Of a stretch of 64,000 nucleotides of DNA, positions 23,866 to 34,912 are shown one piece after another. The notes below the pieces were generated by a model. That model saw nothing but the letters and a program-made list of their open reading frames with translations, did not search any database and was not told the DNA's origin. The stretch lies in assembly GCA_964017145.1 (NCBI GenBank), contig OZ024845.1:2356001-2420000 (forward strand), in the 5' to 3' direction. This DNA is from Agrocybe praecox. Lineage: Eukaryota; Basidiomycota; Agaricomycetes; Agaricales; Agrocybaceae. Positions within the stretch are counted from its first letter, which is position 1. The number at the start of each line of letters is the position of its first letter. The position numbers were made by a program, and so were the translations under genes.

Positions 23866-26800
23866 TTAATCGGAGTCGTCGCATTCCATTACACTGCATC
23901 CTATGAAGATCGTTATTGGGGCAAGGGAATACAAATCGATGGAATGGCGCAAATTACCTTCCGACCAAGTACTGAGTACATTTTCCTCGTCAAATTCATG
24001 TTTCTAGCGGTACAAGTCAGAAATTATATTATCCACACTATGGAAAAAAAAATACCTTGAGATAATAGACAATACCACTAGCAAACAGCGAAGGTAATAG
24101 CAGTTTCTTCCCTATCGCATGAAAATAATGGAGAGTTTTCAGGCAGGCAAATATTTTAAGGCTACGGTTTGCATGAACAAATAATTGGTTTGAAAGGGGG
24201 GAGAGAGTATTTGCATGAATCATGCATTTGGCGCCGGCGTGGTGAATCACGGATGACAGGTCTCGCAGAAGAGATTCCAATACGCAAGTTGAAAGTATTT
24301 TTTCCATGCCATTAGGAAGACTGTAGCGAGATTCAGACAATATTTTGATTAAAGCAAAATGCAATCCTTTCTGGTGGTCATTCAATATGGAGAGGTGTTG
24401 TCGATAATCTCGAGCATGAATCCCATACGGAGGAATTTTATCATTGGACTCGAGGGATTCAAGTTGTTAGTAGGGTAGTGAAAGGATATAAGCAAGATGC
24501 TCCTCGTCGGAGCTCCGGATATATGGATAGTAGCGGGTGGAAATTTCTGGAACTAAGTGAGTTTTGTAGTTCCACACTAGACATTTCAATAATTGAGTTC
24601 CCGCCTGCAATGATTCAACTGACACCGAGAGAATTGAAGCCAGGTCCTCGTTGCTCTGAGAAATACTGCTACTTTCAGAAGTATTCTCGATTGAAAATCC
24701 ACAATGTTACTCACCAATTGTTGATGTATCCACTCGACAAGTATCTGACATACCTCGAGATCTAGCACAATCCAATGGATATTGTGGAGAGCATCGATAA
24801 AAGACAGTACACTTTGGAGGTTCATTGGATCCTGGTTATATTTAATATCAGAGATTTTGAGCGTCATGCGAAGAAAGTTTCTATAGTTGTCATTGAGCGT
24901 AATCATGAGCTGTAGCATATAGCGCGCAGGCATAATAAAGAAACTAACCTGTCGCTCACCCATGATGCTACTGCGTGATCCGAGTATAACGTCAGCGCTT
25001 TGGTCTCCTTTGGTGGGACCAACTCCTCATACACGTTCATTTCCTCGGTCACAAAATGAGACAGTGCCGTAGAACGAGCGTGAGCTAGTGTTTTCTGAGT
25101 GTAGTTTATCAACATGCTTCGACAAGTACTTAAACATGCGTCACAAAAACGCAGATGCAGAGTTCCACTTTTTGTCTCGTCCAAGAGATACGCAGAGAGC
25201 CCTTGGGTGAGATGAATTGTGATATCACAGAGCAATGGTCCTTTGTACCGTGACAAAGGTGATACTCCGTGATGCGTGCGTAGAAAGCACTGATATTCAT
25301 TGACAAATTCAACTGCGGATGCAGTTTGGCCGTGGAAAAAGTCGTCTCTGAATTTTCTCAAGCTTGACTATCCGTTGAATATGAACTTGCAAAGTCCTGG
25401 ACGTTGCAGAAACATATGGATGGGGAGGCCGGAGAGGCATTCAGAAGAAAGTTCCTGTAAGTCGTGACGTAGATCATTGACGGATATAGTTCGATCTTCC
25501 AGCTGTTTTTGAAAGAAAGAAAGTCGACAAGGTTAGTACGAATCAAATTGGGGAATGTGCAGAGCTCACGTTCAGGTGCGTTAGAGGAAAACATCGTAAG
25601 GACAATGTAGCGCTGCCTAAATGTTGAAGTACGTATGCATGATGAAAGGAGACATGAAGTCCTCTCATACGAAAACTACCAATTCCTTTTTCCAAGTCTA
25701 TAATTAACTGGGCTGGGAAATCATCATCCAGAGTATATGTCCACGTCACAAAGAAGGACCAAGTTTCATGACTCAAAGTCAAGACATGATCGCTGGACAA
25801 GTGATCAGCCTTACTCAAAGTCAAAAAAGCCATTACATATTGCAAGGACTTACTTTGTATGCTGTTGAGCGATATCTAAGCTTTTGAAAAGAAGATTGAC
25901 GTAGAAATCATATACATGCTTGTGGGCTTTCTGAGGGTCCACAGAAAATTCTCTAGACCGGCTGGGGTCTTCAAGAAAGTCTTCAAATGACAGGTGTGAG
26001 AATGATATTTCGGTTTCGTATGGCCCAAAATATTTAGCAATATCGGGATCCCTTTCCACTGGAGTTTTAAAATTGACCAGAGAGGCAATCGCTCGTAAAA
26101 CTATCTTGATTTCAGTTGCAGGAACGTTGAAGAGCTCTTCTATAACTTTGGCGTTTGCGTTGACGAGTATCCCGCTCAGAACACGGAGCAGCATTTGGCG
26201 ACGTGGATATAACGACAGAATCATGGTGTATAATCTATCGAGGTCAGAAAATGCTTCAGAACGTAAAGGTCCAGGTCGGGAGATTATCTCCAATTGTTGA
26301 ACTGGATCAGAGAAATCGGAATAATTTCCAACAAATTTGAGAACAGTGGCCGCATAGATAAATTGGCCAGAGGAGTTGTGCACAAAATATTCTAAAATAT
26401 GACGTGGAGGCCATGGACGTGGAACACCTTGACCTTGCATAATATCTTGATTTTCGTCATAGATTTTTGCGAAGCCATCGCGAAGATAAGTTCTGATATC
26501 ATTCGAGGCACTGCGAGACTCGCTGAGATCCAGCCGTTTTGTGGACTCCAAAAGAGGGGCGCGATCGAAGGAATCACGAATCCAGAATTCAGGGCGACTC
26601 GCGATGAGAATTCGGAATGGCAAGTTGGACGTTTTCATCGAATTTCCGATGAGGGAAAGAATGTCACGCTGAACTTTCGAGGTTTCGCATTCGTCAAGGC
26701 CGTCGATAATGACTGTGGGAGTATGCATTGGAAGGGAGGGTAGATGAAGTGAAGGTTCAACTATGAGTGAACGTAGCTGAGTGGATATAGTTTTGGATGG

Positions 26801-27321
26801 TAATGTGACGTCGTCGGTCATTGCTTTATCCACAAGAGACCTCATATCAGGGATATTGATCGCAATCTGATATGCTAAAGTCGAGAACAGAAGTTTAGCA
26901 AAACCACGTTTCTCGTCTCCCTTTAGAAAGAAAAACGACCCCGCGTATCGTTCACGGTGCAGTTGTCGCAGACGCTCCGCAATATTCTGCATAATGGCTG
27001 ACTTTCCGGCACCAGCAGGTCCATAAAGCCATAGGACACTTGTTGGTGGATTTGGGTCGTTGATCCATTCTATGATTTGTTGTAAAATCTCCTTGCGTGT
27101 CCCTGGATGACACATGCCTTGAGAATATCGTTCTGCAGAATCATGCATCGCTGAATGAGCTATTGATCGACTTAAGCTTGATAGCCCTATTAGAAAAAAA
27201 AAAGTCGTTAGACTACACTCCAACAGAGTGGAAACTACTTGCCTGGCTCGATCAATCCAGGACTTTGGTTGGCAATAAAGGTCCCGCCAGTAACTAAAAG
27301 GTTGCTCCCTGGGGCAAACAT
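23866..27321 (-). CDS. NACHT-domain NTPase (STAND/NLR-like), copy 2
   Basis: Start ATG 27321 (MFAPGSNLLVTGG); exon 1 ends at a GC donor (CAG/GCAAGT), and the GC-AG intron 27187-27242 restores the frame. The linker CHPGTRKEILQQIIEWI closely parallels copy 1, followed by P-loop YGPAGAGKS, FFFLKGDEKRGFA, Walker B VIIDGLDECE and RILIASRPEFWI. The large NTPase exon runs to about 25860. Beyond it I joined smaller exons: SDHVLTLSHETW, LEDRTISVNDLRHDL, a 39-nt intron at 25348-25386 that removes an in-frame TAG, then AVEFVNEYQCF. Further exons lie around 24600-24900, 24060-24390 and 23985-23945, ending in an acidic tail (WSEGCSVMECDDSD) at 23866. The NTPase part is certain. The 3' half is a reasoned model and might instead be partly decayed. 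Confidence 0.7.
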
Positions 27322-28348
27322 TGCTTATCCTTGGAAATCTGATATTTTTTGGACGTATTCTTCGGTTCTGAAGCTTGGATATGGTCCAGAGATTGCAAAA
27401 AGCACTGCAGTAGACGTGGGTTCAAATTCGCACGATTATCAGGAGTCACGGGCCTGGCCTACAAAGATATCAATAGGGCATGTCCGTTGGCAGTAAATGA
27501 ACGACAGTCCAGTAAGCGCACCCGAGAGAATCGCAGAACCGGTCTGTACAGTTATCCGTTGCACAAGGAGTTGCCGCTGTAAATAATTTCAAAGTAAGTC
27601 CTTCGATGATCCTAACACAGATTGCAAGTGTCCGAAAAAATTAACCCTATTTCGACAGTCGGGAACGAAATTTGCGAGTTTGAAGTTTGGACAAAAATGG
27701 TGCCTAATAATTACGAGGATATTCGCCGTTTCGTATACCATAAGAATCCTGGATGGTTCTGTGATGACAATTTCACGATGTCTGTTGTGTGCTCTACTCT
27801 AAGTAGCAACGAAACGTTGGACATTCTTGATTGAATAGCAAGGCACTTTCCGAGAACTCGTGTGCTTCAGAAACTTCATTGTATCCCGAAGCTGGGCAGA
27901 TTCAAAAGTTATTGAACTTCGAGGTGGCGGAGATAATAAAAGAAAAGTGAAATGATAATTCCAATTGGCGCAATGTTTTACACATACGTGACATATCCTG
28001 GCGGAGTTTGAACTTGTGGGAAGACGTGACTCTCTAATAAGGGAACATGAATTTCGTTTTGTTAATTTGATCCGACAGCATAGTCGTGTTTTCTGTTACT
28101 CCACCGCAATGCATTCTTCAATCTATTCTTTCTCTGGTACCCACCTCGTCTTTACACCGACAAGATCGTCACGCATTTTGGCTTGAGGCTGCCGCGTCGG
28201 TTCCGTACACAAATCGGACCCGCAATGGAAGTCTCACGAGTCATGCCTGTCACACTGGGGTTGGGCTCAGATGCATAAATGCTTCCATTACCAGTTCTCT
28301 ACCTTTATACTTATCGGCCTGGAAAGCATATTCTAGACACTTAAAACC
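27322..28348. other. Intergenic, divergent promoters
   Basis: About 1 kb between the second NACHT gene and the ABC-F gene. No coding segment is supported. Confidence 0.5.
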
Positions 28349-30982
28349 ATGAACAGCGCAATAGACATGTCTTCTTTGAAATTGAATGATGACGACGGTG
28401 ATAAATCAAAGGTGTGTGTTTGTGTTTACACTGCCATGATAATCCTCGTCGAAAAACTGATGTGGTACTCCTTTCATTGTTACCCAAGTAGATTTTGTCA
28501 GAGAAGGGAACCAAATCCAAGCTCAAGTCCAAATCTAAGAAAGCAGGGGCTTCCTCTACTTTACCCTCTGCTGAGGGATCTACGCACGCAGATCCGGAAA
28601 TATCAGCCTACTCCCAACAATCCCGTTTCCATCGGGAAACATTCGATGCAAGCACGACCAACGATGTCGATATTGATATCAAGGGCGTGAACTTGAGTAT
28701 CAACAATAGGGAATTATTGGTCGATGCTCATCTGAGATTGAAGCCTGGGGTTAGATATGGAATGGTTGGGCAGAACGGGGTGGGCAAGTCAGGTTAGTAA
28801 TCTCTTCTCATCAACTTTATAATTAAATCTTAAGCGCTGGTTTGTCAGTCCTGATGTCCGTACTTGGAAATAATATCCTTATTGGTCTGCCGCAAAATGT
28901 ACGCTTTTTGCATATCGCTCAGCTGGAAGAGTTCGTTCCCGGAAGGACCATCCTCCAAGAGGTTTTGAATGCGGATCCCGAAAGGACGAGGGTCATCGAG
29001 GAGGCCACGGGTACGTTATTCATTTTTCTCTAAAAATTTACGTTGCATAAATTATTTCAATTGTAGCTCTTCAAGGATACTCTTTCAATGATTCTACCGC
29101 TTCTTCCCATGCAAACCTCAATAAAATAATCCATGACTTTCTGCTTTCCCGTTCCCAACGCTCATTAGATCTCGCTCAGAAAATTGCAGCCAAACGTTCT
29201 GGCCAACGAGGACATACGGCCCGTCAGGCTCTTATTTCCGCCGAAACAGAATTCGCTTCTCTATCTGCAGAGGACCCAAATATTTTCATCACGGATAAAA
29301 TCATTTCCGACACGATGCAAGAGGTATTTGCGGCGTACGAAGGGCTGGATGTGGACGGAGATCAGGCAAGGGCGAAAGGCATATTGAGGGGGCTAGGATT
29401 TAGCGACACGGATTTGGGGAAGGAGGGGAAGGATGTTGGGCTGGTAGGTGAATTAAGCGGAGGATGGAGGATGAGGGTCATGTTGGGGAAAGCATTGTTC
29501 ACAAAACCAGATGTGTTACTCTTGGATGAACCTAGTAGGTTTCTTCAGCCGTTGTGTTTATCGGCAGATTACTAATACTTAAATTTTCAGCTAACCATCT
29601 GGACCTACCTGCTATTCTATGGCTACAAAATCATCTTTTGAACCACGACGAAGGCCAGACCGTAGTAATTGTCTCGCACGACCGTAATTTCTTAAGCACC
29701 GTGACGGACGAAACGATCATATTCAAAGATAAAAAATTGATATATCACCCTGGGAACTACGATGATTGGGAAAGGAACAGTGAGGAGCAACGGAGGAGGA
29801 AGTCCAGGTTGCTGGAGGTCGGTTCGTCTTCGTTACTACGCTTTCTATCTATTGACAATAGTATTAGCTCCATGAAAAGAAAAAGAAGCAGATTTTGCAA
29901 AGCATACAGAAGAACGTACAGCAAGCGAGATCCACTGGAGACGACAAACGTTACGGTCAGGTTGCTTCTCGAAAGAAGGTACTTGCTACGAATTATTCTA
30001 TAGACTTCATGGACTTACTCGACATCTTTTTTTACAGAAACTCGAGCGCATGGGTATGGAACGTCTGGAAGATGGAAAAAGATACAAAGAAAGTTATCAC
30101 GGCTTTCGCGCCGAGATCACAGTGGAAGAAGCTGTGCGTAGTGCGCCTATCCGTCTTCCTCCTCCAGAACCACTCCATTTTCCTGGTGGTTCTTTACTTC
30201 AATTACGTGAAGTCTCGTTTCGATATAAACCTTCCCCGCCTGTAATCATCAACAATGTCTCGCTGGATATAGGACCCCGCGCGCGTATCGGCTTCCTTGG
30301 GCCAAATGGATGCGGCAAGAGTACGCTGATGAACATACTGGCTGGACAACTGAAGCCTATTAACCCGCAAGGAGAAGTGAGGAAGGGTCATCAAAGGCTC
30401 AGAATCGGGTATTTCTCACAACATACTGTCGACCAGCTAGACCTGGGGTTGTCAGCGATCCAGCTACTTACACGAAACCACCCGGACGTGTTGATCACAG
30501 AGGGGGAGGCCCGGGCTCACTATGCCGACACGGTAGGGCTCTCGGGAAATACTGTCGTCTTGCCCCTGTCTGCCTTGAGCGGTGGGCAGAGAAACAGAGT
30601 TGCGCTGGGACTGATCACCTTTGTACGGCCGCATGTCCTAATACTCGATGAAATTACGAATCATCTGGATATGGGGAGTGTTGAAACGCTCGTAGATGAA
30701 CTCACAGGTGGTGGAGAGGATGGGATGGGATGGGAGGGTGCTGTCGTGGTGGTAAGCCATGATGTGTGGTTTTTGAAGAGAGTCGTTGAGGGAGTTGGTG
30801 AGGATGATGAAAGTGAGGATGAAGATGTTCTTGCAGGAAGTGAAAGGCCCAAAGGTGTGTTGTACACCGTGACAAAAACGGGCGAGCTTCAGGTCTGGAA
30901 TAAGGGCATGGATGCATACGTCGAAAGGATTCAAAGGATGGCGGCGAAAAGAGGGTTGCTGGGGAGCAGGAGCGTCAAATAA
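28349..30982 (+). CDS. ABC-F family ATPase (translation/ribosome factor type)
   Basis: Soluble protein with two ABC ATPase domains and no membrane spans, the ABC-F layout (relatives: Arb1, Gcn20, bacterial EttA). The N-terminal lead is Lys/Ser-rich. Domain 1 has Walker A GQNGVGKS, signature LSGGWRMR and Walker B LLLDEPTNHLD, which is split by an intron. The ABC-F linker follows (NYDDWERNSEEQRRRK, RYGQVASRKKK). Domain 2 has GPNGCGKST, LSGGQRNRV and LILDEITNHLD, where the usual Pro after DE is replaced by Ile. A C-terminal insert is rich in Asp/Glu (EDDESEDED). It ends at 30982. About eight introns. Roles in ribosome biogenesis or translation quality control are inferred from the family. ATG 28349 or the in-frame ATG 28367 could be the start. 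Confidence 0.9.
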
Positions 30983-31311
30983 TTTCACCAAACACACTCC
31001 CTGATATTGGCATCGTATCACCACAATGAGCATTTTCAAATAATATAGAAAATTTGCAGAAAACCCGCCAATAACAAATAGGTGTACCGCATGACAAAAC
31101 AGCCATTGTTTCCTACCCATGGTGTCTTTTAGACAAATTAACCATTCAAGAGCATCCCGCGGGCAAGTCCATGTACACACGAAAATTAGGGTATATTCAG
31201 TATGTATTTCACTGGCAGAACACGGAAAGGAACACCATTCCTGTTACAGCAGCGATGCTCTTCCAGATCAGGTTCGACAAGGTCTCAGCGATCGTAGTTG
31301 TAGAGCTGGGC
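30983..31311. other. Intergenic
   Basis: Short region downstream of the ABC-F gene, probably 3' UTR. Nothing else is seen. Confidence 0.5.
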
Positions 31312-31775
31312 TTATTGGTATTGGTCTAACTGAACTGCGTCTGACCCAATTTTGGTATCGTTGGCGTTAGAGGAGCTTGATGCGGGGGTCGCGCCTGTAA
31401 CAACGGCAGTACCATTGGTATATGTTCGCAAGTACTTCACCCCAAAGTAGGCTTCGTCAGATTCCTTCGCAGTCCCAGACCCGACTACAACGTCGTTACA
31501 CTAAAAGAGACAAAACATTCATGGGACGATAAAAGAGTGGATTGCAGAGCCAACATATTATTAGCCGAGTCGTTCTACCTGTATGGTCGTGGTTGAAGAT
31601 AAAGAGACGAAATGGTCCATCCCATACCATGTTATTTTAATTCCAAAAACAAGGGAACAAGAGCTAAAACGCCCGCCCGTCAGTCACGATGATCATCGTA
31701 GACCCTTGTCGGTCAGCTACATACCCATGATGCCCGAAATAAGCACCATCCTGACCGCGTAAATCCTCGTCGAAG
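31312..31775 (-). pseudogene. Unassigned spliced tail of a protein gene, 5' part missing
   Basis: Three minus-strand segments join through good splice sites: an exon ending at 31725 (LRGQDGAYFGHHG), intron 31664-31724 with donor GTATGT, exon 31579-31663 (IKITWYGMDHFVSL), intron 31501-31578, and exon 31312-31500 (CNDVVVGSGTAKESDEAYFG... ending VQLDQYQ stop). Phases agree at both introns. Ser/Thr/Asn-rich ending suggests a secreted protein. No start codon or upstream exon can be found before the ELYS gene, whose stop is 200 bp away, so this is probably the remnant of a truncated gene. The family is not recognised; a glycoside-hydrolase-like C-terminus was considered but cannot be supported. Confidence 0.5.
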
Positions 31776-31975
31776 AAAAAGAGAGACGCTCAAGGAGCTA
31801 AATTTAGATTGAGAGACTTTCATAGATGGGATGTACATTCTTATCGGGTAAGGATGAGAAAATATTTATAACGGGAACAGAAAACATAATTCTGAAACGT
31901 AGCGTTTATTTCCACTAAAAAAATATGCGAGAAAATCGACACAGCTTAGTTAAAAAATCTCCTTCTCCAGCAGGA

Positions 31976-34393
31976 CTACCGTTTTTTTTTCGTTGCTCCT
32001 GGAGCACGACCCGTTTTTCTTTTCGTCGCTGGGGGTTCGGGTGAGCCACCATTGACACTACCGGCGCTGGTTGTTATTAATCTCGAGGAACGCCTTCTCG
32101 TCTTAACGCCTTCGAAGTCGTCCGACATCTCCACCGAAACAGATGAACGCCCTTTGCGCACGGCTCGTTTGGGAGGGGAAGGTAATGGAGCGACGTGATC
32201 CTCTTCCTCTACTTCTTCCTCTTCTTCATGTTCATCACCCATAAATGAGCCAGGTATACTTCTGCTGAAGTCCTGTTCCTTGAGTTTACGAGCTTTCTTA
32301 GTAGGTGGTTTAGGTGCTGCCTGCGAAGTACTAGGGCGAGCAGTCGAGATCCTAGCTGGCTTTTTCTTTTTGTTGTTGTCCGAACGATGGTCTTCGTACA
32401 TAGCTTCCTCGTCTTCAGAAACAAATGAACCAGGAGGTACCTGCCGAATTGCCTTCTTAGGGGTAGTTTTAGGCGTGAGACGAGGCTTTTTCTTGGGTTC
32501 AAAGACCGAATATTCAAGTGCAGTGCCTTCATCGTCTGACTTCTCTAGTGGGCTGCTGATATTTTCGCTTGCAGGACTTTCTTTCTCTAAACTCCCATCT
32601 TTCTCTGCCTCCATATCAACATCAATACCGTTGTCGACATCTACGACACCTCCAGAAGTATTGGGAGGCTCAGGACTCATAATGACATCTTCGAAAGAGC
32701 GTTTGACCCCGTTGGTTTTCGGTGCAGAAGGTTGATAGAAAGCGTTAGGCTGACTTGAGGCAGAGACGAAAACGTGTGATTGGAGCTGGGAAGTTTGTGC
32801 AGGAGTTGCAACTTTCATTCCACTGACAGGTGATCCAATTGCGGACCCATTGCCAAACGCCATGCGACTTCCTACGCCACTCAAGGAACTGCGAGGCTTG
32901 GATGGTCCTAACACAGAAGACGACAGTGGAAGGCTCTTCCGCGGGGCGGACCCACTGGCAACGCTGCTCGCGAAGTTGATGGGTATGACTGGAGCAGCTG
33001 CTGCTGTCGTGGATGTGGACGCGTAGAGGGACGAGTTGCCAAAGTTGGGAGTGGAGACGGGCACGCGAACATCCTTCAATGGTGTAGCTTTGTTGAGCAG
33101 TGCATCCGGTACACGAACATCCTCCCAGGACTGCGATAATGGGCTGTCTACTGGTTCTGCGGCAGGACGACGTGTACGGGGTGTGGCAGGCTTTGGAGTC
33201 AAAGGCGCCACTTTGGGGATTGTTGGATCGAGCTCGAGGTCGAGAAGCGAGCGCTCTACTGCTGAAAGAGCGGAGTAGACTTCTTTAACCATTGCCGAGC
33301 GTTCGCGAGTCAACTTCATATTCTTCTGAGAAGTAACGGAAGTGAACTCATGATCTAATTTAATTGCTTCGGAGTAACGGCCCCCTTGGATAAGCCGAAC
33401 GCAGATCAGGTCCTGGAGTATGGCCACTTGTTGGAATTTCATGGACGATGGCGCGTTTTGAACGAATTCGTTGAGAACAGATTCCTCCGAGGTTGACAAA
33501 GGTAACGCCAGAAGCTGTTTTAAAGCTGCTGTTCGTGGTTTGGCTGGTTTCAAATGTTGATGGTGAGCAAACGAAAATTGTGATTCAAAGTAATTGACGC
33601 ACGAGTCACTGTCCATTCCAGTATCTTTCTGAGCAAACGGGTGCGCATGTTTTCAGTGTCGTCGAAAGTGCGACTATATTGCCAGGCCTCTCTCACACTG
33701 GAGTCTGCGAGTGCTAACGTGTAACATTCTATGTCCATAGGTTCCACCAAAGCCGGTTTCGCGGTTTGGATATATCTACGGATAAGTGGCTCGGAATCCG
33801 GTGAAAGAGAAATAGCTTGAATGATTTTGGATGCGTGTTCTCTATTTAGCCTCAGGTCGGAGAGGATAGCGACAGCTTTCTGGCGAGCGCAGAACGCATT
33901 AAGGAGAACGTTAAAGAAACAAGAAACAATAAAGGCTTGCCTGAACACTAATTCCTGTATCAAGGTACCAATACGCGTCCGCAAGCGCGACGAATTGAGG
34001 TGGGATACATCTCTGCTGTTGAAAATATCTCTCCCGACCATCTTGGTGCCACTTCAACAAGAAATACACCAGGCAGTCCTTCTTAAGAGTGTCATAGTGG
34101 GAGGTCGCGATCGCATCCAATAAGTTCTGCAGTCCTTGCTGAGTTTCGGGCGGGTATAACGAGTATGTCTCCATAATACCCCCGGACCTGAGCAGAATGT
34201 CGAAAATCAAACTGTCGTCCATTAATGTTCGGCGTAGTCGAATCTGTTCAGGCCTTGGTTCCTGCCACGGGAAGTTATTTGAGACATCGAAAAAATTAAT
34301 GAATGGTGAGAATCGCGTCGGTTGCACCACATCCTTGACCAAAGGTTAAGCTAGCCAATATTTTTTCAGAATGTAGGCACTTACGACGTCCAT
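31976..34393 (-). CDS. ELYS-domain nuclear pore assembly protein
   Basis: Exons join from ATG 34393 (MDV, intron about 34325-34385, then VQPTRFSPFINFFD). The ELYS domain segments are LLRSGG, YFLLKWHQDG, ALADAYWYLDTG, AILSDLRLNREHASKIIQAI, LLRKILEWTVTPKPRTAALK and QLLALPLSTSEE. The intron at about 33557-33617 (donor GTGCGT) brings the last two together; the intron at 33880-33939 appears to be GC-AG. The C-terminal 350 residues are low complexity, rich in Ser/Pro with basic clusters and acidic runs (DEHEEEEEVEEED), ending in a Lys/Arg tail compatible with DNA or chromatin binding and nuclear import. Fungal ELYS-like proteins (Ely5 in fission yeast) attach to the outer ring of the nuclear pore. 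Confidence 0.85.
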
Positions 34394-34912
34394 GACTGTG
34401 AGGTGTTGTTCAGGAGTTTGTTGAACTTCAACACCAACAACAAAAGCTACGTACAAGGATTGATTACGTAAATGACTCCATTTGGACTCAAAGGAGTGGC
34501 CCCAACTTGGTCGTGATGATGCATTCACATGAAGTAGGCCGTCGCCTTCTCATTGTTCTAAGTGTCTTGATCATCTCAAGTTGCTTGTATATTAGCAGAA
34601 AGCTTATATTCAATCATAGCGCAGCAGGAGCACTCGAAGCTATAACCAAAGTTGTGTCTTCCAAGCAATTGAAGGTACTACCGTACGAAACTGAGGCCCA
34701 GAACTAAGTAGTGATCCAAAATTGAAGTTACAAATGCGAATACATTTATAAATGAGAAGTAATGCAAAGATGTAGTCGTGCAGATGCGGGAGAAAAGGTA
34801 TATATGTGCGGGTAAATGATCCTCCCTTCCATGTTTTGAAAATAAATAAAAGTACAACAAATATCCCTGTCCCATTCCTGTGCTGGGTGGACCCAAGGCG
34901 CTGAGGGTCCAA
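34394..34912. other. Intergenic between tandem minus-strand genes
   Basis: Upstream of the ELYS gene and downstream of the KRE6/SKN1 gene, about 0.5 kb. Frames continuing upstream of the ELYS start lack an ATG. Presumably promoter plus 3' UTR. Confidence 0.5.

Noticed and set aside
27400..27440. Possible tRNA B-box (GGGTTCAAATTC)
   Set aside because: No acceptor stem or anticodon arm at the needed distance.
32280..32735. 151-codon plus-strand frame
   Set aside because: Antisense shadow of the low-complexity part of the ELYS gene.
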